From positions 1 to 59,971 of the forward strand of contig NZ_JAAGKO020000055.1 in NCBI RefSeq assembly GCF_027947535.2: 59,971 nucleotides of DNA, given 5' to 3'. The translations under genes were made by a program, and so were the position numbers. This DNA is from Streptantibioticus silvisoli. Lineage in GTDB: Bacteria > Actinomycetota > Actinomycetes > Streptomycetales > Streptomycetaceae. Shown one piece after another: positions 38,244 to 47,242 of this stretch (the stretch's first letter is position 1; the number at the start of each line of letters is the position of its first letter). The notes beneath the pieces are model-generated. The model worked only from the letters and a program-made list of their open reading frames with translations, was not told the origin of the DNA and did not search any database.

Positions 38244-40139
38244 GTGGATCACCTCATCGGAGCCCTGGTCGGGGCACCCCTGCTCGGCGCGGCCGTCCTG
38301 TTGCTGGGCGGCCGCCGGCTGGACCGGATCGGCCACTGGGTCGGCACGCTGCTGGCGGCCGTCTCCTTCGCGCTCGGCGTCGCGCTCTTCGCCGACATGC
38401 TCAGCAAGGACACCGGCCGGCGGACCTTCACCTCGCACCTGTTCACCTGGGTGCCGGTCGACTCCTTCCGGGCCGACGTCGGCTTCCAGCTGGACCAGTT
38501 GTCGATGACCTTCGTGCTGCTGATCACCGGTGTGGGCACGCTGATCCACATCTACTCGATCGGCTACATGGCCCATGACGAGCGCCGCCGCCGGTTCTTC
38601 GGTTACCTCAACCTCTTCCTCGCCGCCATGCTCCTGCTGGTGCTGGCGAACAACTACCTGCTGCTGTACGTCGGCTGGGAGGGCGTGGGTCTGGCGTCCT
38701 ACCTGCTGATCGGCTTCTGGCAGCACAAGCCGTCGGCGGCGACCGCGGCGAAGAAGGCGTTCATCGTCAACCGCGTCGGTGACGTCGGGCTGTCGATCGC
38801 CATCATGCTGCTGTTCACCACCTTCAACAGCTTCAGCTTCAGCCCGGTGTTCGGCGCGGTGCGGGACGCCTCCGGCGGCCGGCTGACCGCGATCGGGCTG
38901 CTGCTGCTACTGGCGGCCTGCGGCAAGTCGGCGCAGGTGCCGCTCCAGTCCTGGCTGGGCGACGCCATGGAGGGCCCGACCCCGGTCTCGGCCCTCATCC
39001 ACGCGGCGACCATGGTCACCGCCGGCGTCTACCTGGTGACCCGCTCCGGTGCGATCTTCAACGCCTCGGCCACCGCGCAGCTCGCGGTGTGCGTGGTCGG
39101 CGCGGTCACGCTGATCTTCGGTGCGATCGTCGGTTGCGCCAAGGACGACATCAAGAAGGCGCTGGCCGGCTCGACCATGTCGCAGATCGGCTACATGATG
39201 CTGGCCGCCGGCCTCGGCCCGGTCGGCTACGTCTTCGCGATCATGCACCTGGTCACGCACGGCTTCTTCAAGGCCGGACTCTTCCTCGGCGCGGGTTCCG
39301 TGATGCACGGGATGAACGACGAGGTCGACATGCGGAAGTTCGGCGGGCTGCGCGGCTACATGCCGGTCACCTTCATCACCTTCGGCCTGGGCTACCTGGC
39401 GATCATCGGGTTCCCGGGCCTGTCCGGCTTCTGGACCAAGGACAAGATCATCGAGGCGGCGTTCGCCAAGGGCGGCGGCGAGGGCTGGGTGCTCGGCGTG
39501 GTCGCGCTGATCGGCGCCGGCGTCACCGCGTTCTACATGACACGGGTCATGCTGATGACGTTCTTCGGCGAGAAGCGCTGGCAGCCGGACGCACAGGGCC
39601 ACCAGCCGCACCCGCACGAGTCGCCCAAGTCGATGACCGTCCCGATGATCATCCTGGCGTTCGGCTCGGTCTTCGCCGGCGGGCTGTTCAGCCTCAACTC
39701 CTCGTTCCTGCACTGGCTGGAGCCGGTCACCGGTTACAGCGAGGGCCACTCGCCGCTGACCGCCTGGCAGGTGTCGGTGGCCACCTTCGTCGTCCTGGTC
39801 GTCGGCGCCGGCCTGGCCTGGCAGCAGTACGGCAGGAAGCCGGTGCCGGCCGTGGCGCCACGCGGTTCGGTGCTGACCCGGGCCGCCCGCCGCGACCTGC
39901 TCCAGGACGACTTCAACCACGTGGTGCTGGTCCGCGGCGGCGAACACCTCACCCGCACCCTGGTCCACCTCGACCACTCCCTGGTGGACGGCGCGGTCAA
40001 CGGCACGGCGGCCGGCGTCGGCGGGGTCTCGGCCCGGCTGCGCAAGGTGCAGAACGGCTTCGTGCGCTCCTACGCGGTCTCCATGCTCGGCGGTGCGGCG
40101 GTGCTGGTCGCCGCGACCCTGCTGATGAGGGGTATCTGA
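38244..40139 (+). CDS. nuoL: NADH-quinone oxidoreductase subunit L
   Basis: Distal antiporter-like proton pump subunit, 631 residues, about 16 helices with a C-terminal lateral helix region. Core motifs: [18 protein letters not shown] containing the key Glu, the Lys-bearing [13 protein letters not shown], and [20 protein letters not shown]. The GTG start has a good ribosome binding site. The stop is one base from the nuoM ATG. Confidence 0.96.
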   Translation: MDHLIGALVGAPLLGAAVLLLGGRRLDRIGHWVGTLLAAVSFALGVALFADMLSKDTGRRTFTSHLFTWVPVDSFRADVGFQLDQLSMTFVLLITGVGTLIHIYSIGYMAHDERRRRFFGYLNLFLAAMLLLVLANNYLLLYVGWEGVGLASYLLIGFWQHKPSAATAAKKAFIVNRVGDVGLSIAIMLLFTTFNSFSFSPVFGAVRDASGGRLTAIGLLLLLAACGKSAQVPLQSWLGDAMEGPTPVSALIHAATMVTAGVYLVTRSGAIFNASATAQLAVCVVGAVTLIFGAIVGCAKDDIKKALAGSTMSQIGYMMLAAGLGPVGYVFAIMHLVTHGFFKAGLFLGAGSVMHGMNDEVDMRKFGGLRGYMPVTFITFGLGYLAIIGFPGLSGFWTKDKIIEAAFAKGGGEGWVLGVVALIGAGVTAFYMTRVMLMTFFGEKRWQPDAQGHQPHPHESPKSMTVPMIILAFGSVFAGGLFSLNSSFLHWLEPVTGYSEGHSPLTAWQVSVATFVVLVVGAGLAWQQYGRKPVPAVAPRGSVLTRAARRDLLQDDFNHVVLVRGGEHLTRTLVHLDHSLVDGAVNGTAAGVGGVSARLRKVQNGFVRSYAVSMLGGAAVLVAATLLMRGI

Positions 40140-40140
40140 C

Positions 40141-41769
40141 ATGTCCGGTTTCACGTTCCCCCTCCTCACCGTCACCGCGGCGGTGCCGGCGATCGGCGCC
40201 ATCGCCACCGCCGCGGTCCCGGCCGCCCGGCGCACCGCCGCCAAATGGCTGGCGCTGGCGTTCTCGGTGGCCACCCTGGCGCTCGCCGCCGTGGTCACCG
40301 GCCGCTTCTCGCCCGGCGGCGCCCGCTACCAGCTGACCGAGTCGCACGCCTGGATCCGCGACTTCGGGGTCCGCTACGAACTCGGCGTCGACGGCATCGC
40401 GGTGGTGCTCATCCTGCTCACCGCGGTGCTGGTGCCGTTCGTCATGCTGGCCGGCTGGCACGACGCCGACCCGCTCGAAGGGCCGGTGCCCAACCGCCGC
40501 TGGCGGCCCACCAACGGGTTCTTCGCGCTGATCCTGGCGGTCGAGGCGATGGTGGTGATCTCCTTCGAGGCCACCGACGTCTTCCTGTTCTACATCTTCT
40601 TCGAGGCGATGCTCGTCCCGATGTACTTCCTCATCGGCGGCTTCGGCGACCGGGCCGGCGCCACGGGTGACGACGCGGAGGAGCAGGACGCCCGGCAACG
40701 CACCTACGCGGCGGTGAAGTTCCTGCTGTACAACCTGGTCGGCGGCCTGATCATGCTGGCCGCGGTCATCGGCCTGTACGCGGTCACCGCCCGCCAGCTG
40801 GGCACCGGCACCTTCTCGCTGCCGGAGATCCTGCGGGCCCGCGCGGACGGCCGGCTGCACTTCTCCACCTCCTCGGAGCGGTGGATCTTCCTCGGCTTCT
40901 TCTTCGCGTTCGCCGTCAAGGCGCCGCTGTGGCCGCTGCACACCTGGCTGCCCAACGCGATGACCGAGGCCACCGCGCCGGTCGCCGTGCTGATCACCGC
41001 GGTCGTCGACAAGGTCGGCACCTTCGCGATGCTGCGCTACTGCCTCCAGCTGTTCCCCGAGGCGTCGAAGTGGGCCACGCCGGTGATCGCCGTGCTGGCG
41101 GTGATCGGCATCCTGTACGGCGCGCTGCTCGCGGTCGGCCAGCGCGACATCAAGCGGCTGATCGCCTACGCCTCCATCTCGCACTTCGGCTTCATCATCC
41201 TGGGCATCTTCGCGATGACCTCCCAGGCCCAGTCCGGCGCCACGCTCTACATGGTCAACCACGGCATCTCCACCGCCGCGCTGCTGCTGGTGGCCGGCTT
41301 CCTCATCACCCGCCGCGGCTCGCGGCGCATCGCGGACTTCGGCGGCGTGCAGAAGGTCGCCCCGGTGCTGGCCGGCACGTTCCTGATCGGCGGCCTGGCC
41401 ACGCTGTCGCTGCCGGGGCTGGCGCCGTTCGTCAGCGAGTTCCTGGTGCTGGTCGGCACCTTCACCCGCTACCCGGTGCTGGGCATCCTGGCCACCGTCG
41501 GCATCGTGCTGGCCGCGCTGTACGTGCTGGTGCTCTACCAGCGCACCATGACCGGCCCGGTCAAGGCCGGCATCGAGGGCATGAAGGACCTCAAGGTCCG
41601 TGAACTCCTCGTCGTCGCCCCGCTGATCGCGCTGCTGCTCTTCCTCGGGGTCTATCCCAAGCCGCTCACCGACGTGATCAACCCGGCCGTCAAGGACACC
41701 CTGTCCGACGTCCACCGCACCGACCCCGCGCCGCAGATCAACGCCGTCGCGAAGGAGACCGCCAAGTGA
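40141..41769 (+). CDS. nuoM: NADH-quinone oxidoreductase subunit M
   Basis: Central antiporter-like pump subunit, 542 residues, about 14 helices. Motifs: the Glu of FYIFFEAMLVPMYFLIGG, WPLHTWLPNAMTEATAPVAV, and the ASISHFGFIILGIF helix with its channel Lys region DIKRLIAYA. GTGA overlap into nuoN. Confidence 0.96.
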   Translation: MSGFTFPLLTVTAAVPAIGAIATAAVPAARRTAAKWLALAFSVATLALAAVVTGRFSPGGARYQLTESHAWIRDFGVRYELGVDGIAVVLILLTAVLVPFVMLAGWHDADPLEGPVPNRRWRPTNGFFALILAVEAMVVISFEATDVFLFYIFFEAMLVPMYFLIGGFGDRAGATGDDAEEQDARQRTYAAVKFLLYNLVGGLIMLAAVIGLYAVTARQLGTGTFSLPEILRARADGRLHFSTSSERWIFLGFFFAFAVKAPLWPLHTWLPNAMTEATAPVAVLITAVVDKVGTFAMLRYCLQLFPEASKWATPVIAVLAVIGILYGALLAVGQRDIKRLIAYASISHFGFIILGIFAMTSQAQSGATLYMVNHGISTAALLLVAGFLITRRGSRRIADFGGVQKVAPVLAGTFLIGGLATLSLPGLAPFVSEFLVLVGTFTRYPVLGILATVGIVLAALYVLVLYQRTMTGPVKAGIEGMKDLKVRELLVVAPLIALLLFLGVYPKPLTDVINPAVKDTLSDVHRTDPAPQINAVAKETAK

Positions 41770-43439
41770 GCGCCACGGCAGTTGTCCACAGCCTGTTGAC
41801 AAGCGCGGCGGCCACGCCGGCGGCCGACCGCATCCCGACCCCGCACATCGAGTACGCCCAGCTGTCCCCGGTGCTGATCGTGCTCGGCACCGCGACCGTC
41901 GGTGTGCTGGCCGAGGCGTTCCTGCCGCGCCGGTCCCGCTACTGGGCCCAACTGGGCATCACCGTCGTCGGGCTGGCCGCCGCGTTCGCCGCGATCATCG
42001 CGCTGGCGGCCGACGGCTACGCCACCACCCGCGCGCACATCGCGGCGATGGGCGCGGTCGCGGTGGACGGGCCCGCGCTGTTCCTCCAGGGCACCATCGT
42101 GCTGATCGCGCTGGTCGCGGCGTTCACCTTCGCCGAACGCCGCCTGGACCCGGTCGCGCACGGCAACCGGGTCGACTCGTTCGCCGCGCAGGGCTCGGCG
42201 GTGCCCGGCAGCCCGCAGGAGATGAAGGCGGTCCGGGCCGGCTTCACCACCACCGAGGTCTTCCCGCTGCTGCTGTTCGCGGTCGGCGGCATGATGATCT
42301 TCCCGGCGGCCAACGACCTGCTGACGCTCTTCGTGTCGCTGGAGGTCTTCTCCCTCCCGCTGTACCTGCTGTGCGCGCTGGCCCGCCGCCGCCGGCTGAT
42401 GTCGCAGGAGGCGGCGGTGAAGTACTTCCTGCTCGGCGCCTTCTCCTCCGCCTTCCTGCTGTTCGGCATCGCCCTGCTCTACGGCTACGCCGGCACCGTC
42501 GCGTACACCGGCACCGCCACCGCGCCCGGCATCGCCCAGGTCATCGACGGCTCCGCCAACCTCACCCCGGCGCTGGCCAACTCCACCGGCAACGACGCGC
42601 TGCTGCTGATCGGCGGTGCCATGGTGATCATGGGCCTGCTGTTCAAGGTCGGCGCGGTGCCGTTCCACCAGTGGACCCCCGACGTCTACCAGGGCGCACC
42701 GACCCCGGTCACCGGCTTCATGGCCGCCGCCACCAAGGTCGCCGCGTTCGGCGCGCTGCTGCGGCTGCTGTACGTGGTGCTGCCCGGGATGCGCTGGGAC
42801 TGGCGGCCGGTGATGTGGGGCGTGGCGATCGTCACCATGGTCATCGGCGCGATCGTCGCCGTCACCCAGACCGACGTCAAACGGCTGCTGGCGTACTCCT
42901 CGATCGCGCACGCCGGCTTCCTGCTGGCCGGCGTCATCGCCGTCTCGCCCAGCGGTGTCTCCTCGGTGCTGTTCTACCTGGTCGCCTACTCCTTCGTGAC
43001 GCTCGGCGGCTTCGCCGTGGTCACCCTGGTGCGCGACGCGGGCGGCGAGGCGACCCACCTGTCGAAGTGGGCCGGCCTGGGCCGCCGTTCACCCCTGGTG
43101 GCCGCGGTCTTCGCGGTCTTCCTGCTGTCCTTCGCCGGCATCCCGCTGACCGCCGGATTCGCCGGTAAGTTCGCTGTCTTCCAGGCCGCGGCCCAGGCCG
43201 GCGCGGTCCCGCTGGTCGTCATCGGCGTCATCGCCTCGGCCATCGCGGCGTTCTTCTACATCCGCGTCATCGTCATGATGTTCTTCTCCGAACCCCAGCC
43301 CGACGGCCCCACCGTCGCGATCCCGTCGCCCCTCACCTCCAGCGCGATCGCCATCGGCGTCGTCGTCACGCTGGTGCTGGGTGTCGCCCCGCAGTACTTC
43401 CTGGACCTGGCGGGCAAGGCGGGCGTCTTCGTGCGCTGA
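41766..43439 (+). CDS. nuoN: NADH-quinone oxidoreductase subunit N
   Basis: Last antiporter-like pump subunit, 557 residues, about 14 helices. Visible motifs: FVSLEVFSLPLYLLCAL with the conserved Glu, VKYFLLGAFSSAFLL with the Lys, PFHQWTPDVYQGAPTPVTGF and DVKRLLAYSSIAHAGF. Ends the nuo operon; hairpins follow at 43442-43454 and 43455-43479. Confidence 0.96.
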   Translation: MSATAVVHSLLTSAAATPAADRIPTPHIEYAQLSPVLIVLGTATVGVLAEAFLPRRSRYWAQLGITVVGLAAAFAAIIALAADGYATTRAHIAAMGAVAVDGPALFLQGTIVLIALVAAFTFAERRLDPVAHGNRVDSFAAQGSAVPGSPQEMKAVRAGFTTTEVFPLLLFAVGGMMIFPAANDLLTLFVSLEVFSLPLYLLCALARRRRLMSQEAAVKYFLLGAFSSAFLLFGIALLYGYAGTVAYTGTATAPGIAQVIDGSANLTPALANSTGNDALLLIGGAMVIMGLLFKVGAVPFHQWTPDVYQGAPTPVTGFMAAATKVAAFGALLRLLYVVLPGMRWDWRPVMWGVAIVTMVIGAIVAVTQTDVKRLLAYSSIAHAGFLLAGVIAVSPSGVSSVLFYLVAYSFVTLGGFAVVTLVRDAGGEATHLSKWAGLGRRSPLVAAVFAVFLLSFAGIPLTAGFAGKFAVFQAAAQAGAVPLVVIGVIASAIAAFFYIRVIVMMFFSEPQPDGPTVAIPSPLTSSAIAIGVVVTLVLGVAPQYFLDLAGKAGVFVR

Positions 43440-43454
43440 GGACGCCTTCGGCGT

Positions 43455-43479
43455 GCCGGCCGCGCCTTCACCGGCCGGC
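43455..43479 (+). terminator. hairpin ending the nuo operon
   Basis: 8-bp stem GCCGGCCG/CGGCCGGC with a 9-base loop, directly after a small ACGCC-TTC-GGCGT hairpin (43442-43454). It lies between nuoN and a convergent methyltransferase gene. Confidence 0.6.
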
Positions 43480-43518
43480 GTACGCCCCGCGGGACCTCAG
43501 CCCGGCGCCCCCGGCCCC

Positions 43519-44163
43519 TCAACGCCTGCGCAGCTTCACCGTGTTGTCGCGGCGGTGGCCCGGTGTGCCGTCCGGTGCGGTCTGGAGGCGGTCGTGCTCC
43601 TCGGCGCGCAGGATCTGCCAGGCGTCCTCGGGCAGCCGCAGGGCGTCGAGCACCTCGGCGGGGGTGGGCAGTTCGATGGCGGGGTGGTCGTGGTGGCCCT
43701 CCTCGGCCGGCTGCCAGTGCGGGGGACCGGAGTGGCCGGTGACCAGCAGGACCCCGCCGGGCGCCAGGGCGGCGGCCGCGGTGCGCAGGATGTCCTCGCG
43801 CGGCATGGCGAGGTAGGAGTGCAGGAACTGCGCCGACACCAGGTCGAACTCGCCGGCCGGGAAGGACCGCGCCAGGTCGTGCCGCTGCCAGTCGACGCGG
43901 TCGGCGACCCCGGCGTCCGCCGCGTGCCGCGCCGCGCGTTCCAGCGCCACCGCGGAGATGTCGACCCCGGTCACCCGCCAGCCGTGCGCCGCGAGCCAGA
44001 TCGCGTCGTCGCCCTCCCCGCAGCCGAGGTCCAGCGCCCGCCCCGGCGGCAGCCCCTCGGCCTCGCGGACCAGCTCAGCGTTCGGGGCGCCGCTCCAGAT
44101 CCGCTCGCTCTCCCGGTACCGCGCGTCCCAGAACGCCGCGCCGTCGGTGATCTCCTCGCTCAA
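43519..44163 (-). CDS. class I SAM-dependent methyltransferase
   Basis: Protein of 214 residues with the SAM-binding glycine motif ALDLGCGEGDDAIWLAAHG at about residues 44-62, the acidic loop VTGVDIS, and FDLVSAQFLHSY for motif IV. It resembles the TehB/thiopurine-type small methyltransferases that handle diverse or toxic substrates. The start is TTG at 44163, preceded by AGGGAG at 6 bases; no ATG or GTG in frame fits better. It is divergent from the XRE-cupin regulator, 96 bases apart, so the regulator may control it. The substrate is unknown. Confidence 0.88.
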   Translation of the reverse strand: MSEEITDGAAFWDARYRESERIWSGAPNAELVREAEGLPPGRALDLGCGEGDDAIWLAAHGWRVTGVDISAVALERAARHAADAGVADRVDWQRHDLARSFPAGEFDLVSAQFLHSYLAMPREDILRTAAAALAPGGVLLVTGHSGPPHWQPAEEGHHDHPAIELPTPAEVLDALRLPEDAWQILRAEEHDRLQTAPDGTPGHRRDNTVKLRRR

Positions 44164-44223
44164 CGTGTGCTCCCTGCGTCGTCGTCCGCTGCTGACGCCG
44201 ATGCTCGTCCGGGCCCGGTCCGT

Positions 44224-44254
44224 TTGACAAAACTTCTTGCCGGAGCGGCAAATG
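44224..44254 (+). promoter_or_regulatory. promoter and palindrome in front of the XRE-cupin regulator
   Basis: TTGACA (44224-44229) is a consensus -35. The -10 position, 17-19 bases on, falls in GGCAAATG, which would start transcription at or near the ATG at 44260, implying a leaderless mRNA; no ribosome binding site is visible. The palindrome TTGCCG-GAG-CGGCAA (44237-44251) lies between the two elements and would suit autorepression. Confidence 0.5.
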
Positions 44255-44259
44255 GAACC

Positions 44260-44985
44260 ATGGACGCAGCCCCCGAGCCCCGCCGCCGCTCGTCGCCCGC
44301 CGACCACGCCCCACCCGGCGCGAACCCCGCCGACCGCACCGACCATCGCACCGGTGACCGGGCTGACCATCGCACCGGTGACGGGACCGCCGACCCCTCC
44401 GACGACCTCACCGGTGTGCTGACCGCCGTCGGGCCGCGGTTGCGGGCGTTGCGCAAGGCGCGCGGTGTGACGCTGGCGCAGCTCGGGGAGTCGACCGGGA
44501 TCAGCGTGAGCACCCTGTCGCGGCTGGAGGCGGGGCAGCGCAAGCCGACGCTGGAGCTGTTGCTGCCGCTGGCCCGCGCGCACCGCGTCGCCCTCGACGA
44601 ACTCGTCGGCGCCCCGGCCACCGGCGACCCGCGGGTGCACGCCAAGCCCTTCACCCGGTACGGCCAGACGTTCGTCCCGCTGACCCGGCGGCTGGACGGG
44701 CTGGCCGCCTACAAGCAGATCCTCCCCGGCAACGCGTCCGGCGCCACCCCCGACCTCGAACAGCGCGTCCACGAGGGCTACGACTGGATCTACGTGCTGG
44801 CCGGCCGGCTGCGGCTGCTGCTGGGCGACCACGACCTGATCCTCACCCCGGGCCAGGCCGCCGAGTTCGACACCCGCACCCCGCACGTCTACGTCGCGGC
44901 CGGCCCCGAACCCGTCGAGCTGCTCACCCTCTTCGGCCCGCAGGGCGAACGCATCCACGTACGGGCGAAGCCGAAGGACCGCTGA
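44260..44985 (+). CDS. XRE-family transcriptional regulator with C-terminal cupin domain
   Basis: Regulator of 241 residues. A low-complexity Asp/Arg/Thr-rich leader of about 50 residues precedes an XRE helix-turn-helix (LRALRKARGVTLAQLGEST, then VSTLSRLEAGQRKPTLELLL, about residues 60-110) and a cupin sensor domain (about 150-230, with YDWIYVLAGRLRLLLGDH and ILTPGQAAEFDTRTPHVY). Such proteins usually repress a neighbouring enzyme and sense a small ligand in the cupin. The divergent methyltransferase is the likely target. The ATG at 44260 is chosen; the long frame upstream is not coding. Confidence 0.9.
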   Translation: MDAAPEPRRRSSPADHAPPGANPADRTDHRTGDRADHRTGDGTADPSDDLTGVLTAVGPRLRALRKARGVTLAQLGESTGISVSTLSRLEAGQRKPTLELLLPLARAHRVALDELVGAPATGDPRVHAKPFTRYGQTFVPLTRRLDGLAAYKQILPGNASGATPDLEQRVHEGYDWIYVLAGRLRLLLGDHDLILTPGQAAEFDTRTPHVYVAAGPEPVELLTLFGPQGERIHVRAKPKDR

Positions 44986-44996
44986 CCCACCACACC

Positions 44997-45122
44997 GTGC
45001 GCCGCGACCGCTCCAGCCCCAGCCCCCGCATCCGGTGAGCCGCGACCGCTCCAGCCCCCGCACCCGGTGCGCCGCGGCCGCCCCAGCCCCCGCATCCGGT
45101 GAGCCGCGACCGCCCCCGTCCG
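44997..45122. repeat. 32-bp tandem repeat, nearly four copies
   Basis: Units beginning GTGAGCCGCGACCGC or GTGCGCCGCGACCGC and ending CCCCCGCATCCG at 44997-45034 (with a 6-base CCCCAG duplication), 45035-45066, 45067-45098 and a shortened copy 45099-45122. Non-coding, between convergent genes. No spacer diversity, so not CRISPR. Confidence 0.85.
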
Positions 45123-45136
45123 GTGAGGCGTCCCCG

Positions 45137-45874
45137 TCACCCCGGCAGCAGCGCGTCCGCGAACGCCCTTACCGCTGACGGGTGTTGGCTGAACCACAGG
45201 CCCAGCTGGTGCGGGGCGTCCTGGACGGTGTGGTGGGTCAGGCGGGAGCGGGTGGTGAGGGCGGCGGTGACCTGTTCGGTGACGGCGGGCGGGATGACGT
45301 CGTCCCGCGCGGGCAGCGCGAGCAGCGCCCGGCCGGTGAAGGCGCGGTAGGCGTCCAGCGCGGTGGAGTCCCGCCAGGTGTCGGGGGTGCGGATGATGCC
45401 GGTGAACCCGGCGCCGAAGCGCACCGGCCAGGCCGCGCGGGCGTAGACCGCGGGGGCGCACAGGGCGAGCGCGGTGACCCGGTCGCCGTAGTGCGTGACG
45501 AGGTCGGCCACCGTCTGGCCGCTCATGCTCCAGCCGAGGAGCGTCAACGGCGCGTCGGCGGGCACGAGCCGGCCGATGACGCCGCACGCCTGCCGGAACC
45601 GGCGCTCCAGCGACAGCTCCGCCAGCTCGCCGGTGCTGTCGCCGTGCCCGGAGAAGTCGAACGCCACCACCCGCACGCCCCGGCCCGCCAGCTCCCGCGC
45701 CAGCGGCAGCAACCGCTCCGTGCGGCCCGTCCCGGCGCCGTGCAGGAGTACCGCGACCGGGCCCGCCACCTCGTCCCCGGCCGGCCGGGCGGTCGCGCAC
45801 GCCAGCCGTTCACCGTCGACGTCGACAACCTGCCGCCCGGTGTCGACGACGTACCGGTGCAATTCCTCCGGCAC
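45137..45874 (-). CDS. alpha/beta-hydrolase fold protein
   Basis: Serine hydrolase of 245 residues. The oxyanion region is VLLHGAGTG, the nucleophile elbow GWSMSG places Ser116, a late acidic residue lies in ARDDVIP, and the catalytic His is in DAPHQLG. The sequence AFDFSGHGDSTGEL is typical of lysophospholipase-like esterases. The start is one base after the aldolase stop, so it is the last gene of the KDG operon. Its role there, for example opening a sugar lactone, is only a guess. Confidence 0.85.
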   Translation of the reverse strand: MPEELHRYVVDTGRQVVDVDGERLACATARPAGDEVAGPVAVLLHGAGTGRTERLLPLARELAGRGVRVVAFDFSGHGDSTGELAELSLERRFRQACGVIGRLVPADAPLTLLGWSMSGQTVADLVTHYGDRVTALALCAPAVYARAAWPVRFGAGFTGIIRTPDTWRDSTALDAYRAFTGRALLALPARDDVIPPAVTEQVTAALTTRSRLTHHTVQDAPHQLGLWFSQHPSAVRAFADALLPG

Positions 45875-45875
45875 C

Positions 45876-46502
45876 TCAGCCCGCCAGCAGTTTCGCCACC
45901 GCGGGCAGCGCCGCCGGGTCGGCCAGCGCGGAGCCGAGGGCGACCACGTCGGCGCCGGCGGCCAGGAAGGCGGCCGCGTTGCCGGGGTCGATGCCGCCGG
46001 TGGCGACGTAGCGCAGCTGCGGGAACGGGCCGCGCATGGCGCCGAACCAGCCGGTGCCCAGCACGGTGGCCGGGAACGCCTTGACCCAGGTCAGGCCGAG
46101 GCCGGCGGCCAGCTGGAGTTCGGTGCCGGTGGCGACGCCCGGCAGGTGCGGCATCCCGGCGGCGTGGCTGGCGGCGACGACCTCGGCGGAAAGCCCCGGC
46201 GCGACGGTGAAGGCGGCTCCGGCCGCGTGGGCGGTGGCGGCCAGCCCGGGGTCGGTCACCGTGCCGGCGCCGACCGGGCGGCCGTCGGCGCGGCCGGCCT
46301 CGACGGTGGCGCGCAGCGCGGCCACCGCGGTGTCGGACTGGATCGTCACCTCGACGATCTTGATGCCCAACGACCAAGCGGTACGGGCGAGTTCAACGGT
46401 GCGGTCGACGTCGTAGCCGCGCAGGATCGCCATCAGGGGCACGTCGGCGAAGGCGTCGGCGAACCAGGTGTTGCCGGTGAGCGGGCCGGTCACGGTTTCC
46501 AT
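45876..46502 (-). CDS. eda: KDPG/KDGal aldolase (2-dehydro-3-deoxyphosphogluconate aldolase)
   Basis: Class I aldolase cleaving 2-keto-3-deoxy-6-phosphogluconate to pyruvate and glyceraldehyde 3-phosphate. 208 residues. The general-base Glu51 is in IVEVTIQSD and the Schiff-base Lys141 in TWVKAFPA; the phosphate-site TGGI motif is near residue 163. The start ATG lies within the last codons of the IclR gene (13-base overlap). Together with the KDG kinase it forms a two-step route from 2-keto-3-deoxygluconate to central metabolism. Confidence 0.92.
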   Translation of the reverse strand: METVTGPLTGNTWFADAFADVPLMAILRGYDVDRTVELARTAWSLGIKIVEVTIQSDTAVAALRATVEAGRADGRPVGAGTVTDPGLAATAHAAGAAFTVAPGLSAEVVAASHAAGMPHLPGVATGTELQLAAGLGLTWVKAFPATVLGTGWFGAMRGPFPQLRYVATGGIDPGNAAAFLAAGADVVALGSALADPAALPAVAKLLAG

Positions 46503-47233
46503 CCGAGCTCCTTGGAGATCGCGCTCGCCGCCTCGCCGAGGGCGGGCAGGAGCTGGTGCAGTTCGGGCAGCCCGGCACGGGCCTTGAGCGCGGTGACCGA
46601 GACCGCGGCGGTGACCTCGCCGGAGGCGTCGCGGATCGGCATGGCGACGCAGTTGACGTAGTCCTCGAACTCGCCGTCGTCGACCGCCCAGCCGCGGGCG
46701 CGGACGTCGGCCAGCTGGGCGAGGTAGGCGTCGCGGTCGGTGAGGGTGGTGCCGGTGTGCGGTTCGAACCGGCAGCCGCGCAGCAGCCGTTCGGTGGTCG
46801 CGGGGGAGCGGAAGGCCAGGATCGCCTTGGCGACGCCCGCCGCGTGCAGGGCCACCGGCAGGCCGACCTGCGAGTACAGCCGCACCGAGCGCGGCGGCTC
46901 CAGCTTGTCCGCGTAGATGACGCGGTCGCCTTCGAGCACGGCCAGGTGCACGGTGTGGGTGGACCGTTCGCACAGCCGGGCCAGGTGCGGCCGGGCGACG
47001 TGGCTGAGGTCGAACTGCTCCAGCGCCAGCTGGGCCAGCCCCGCCAGCCGGTAGCCGACGCCGTACCGGCCGTCCGCGTGCCGCCGGGTCAGCGCGCTCT
47101 CGGTGAGCGTCTCCAGCAGGCGCAGCGCCGTGGAGCGGTGCACGTCGAGGTGGCGGGCCACGTCGGCCGGATTGCGCGGCTCCTGGCTGACGAACTCCAG
47201 GATCTCGATGGCCCGGGCCACGGTCTGCGACAC
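46490..47233 (-). CDS. IclR-family transcriptional regulator of the KDG operon
   Basis: Repressor-type regulator of 247 residues. An N-terminal winged helix (AIEILEFVSQEPRNPADVARHLDVHRSTALRLLETL is the core, residues 8-43) is followed by a GAF-like effector domain from about residue 75, including YSQVGLPVALHAAGVAKAIL. GTG start with a weak ribosome binding site, 9 bases after the kinase stop. It lies between the kinase and aldolase genes and probably binds the palindromes at 48293-48317, repressing until a keto-deoxy sugar acid appears. Confidence 0.92.
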   Translation of the reverse strand: MSQTVARAIEILEFVSQEPRNPADVARHLDVHRSTALRLLETLTESALTRRHADGRYGVGYRLAGLAQLALEQFDLSHVARPHLARLCERSTHTVHLAVLEGDRVIYADKLEPPRSVRLYSQVGLPVALHAAGVAKAILAFRSPATTERLLRGCRFEPHTGTTLTDRDAYLAQLADVRARGWAVDDGEFEDYVNCVAMPIRDASGEVTAAVSVTALKARAGLPELHQLLPALGEAASAISKELGWKP

Positions 47234-47242
47234 GGCGGCCCC

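Noticed and set aside
43381-44259. Long N-terminal extension of the XRE-cupin regulator
   Set aside because: It would run through the end of nuoN, antisense to the methyltransferase and across the promoter; homologues begin near the ATG at 44260.
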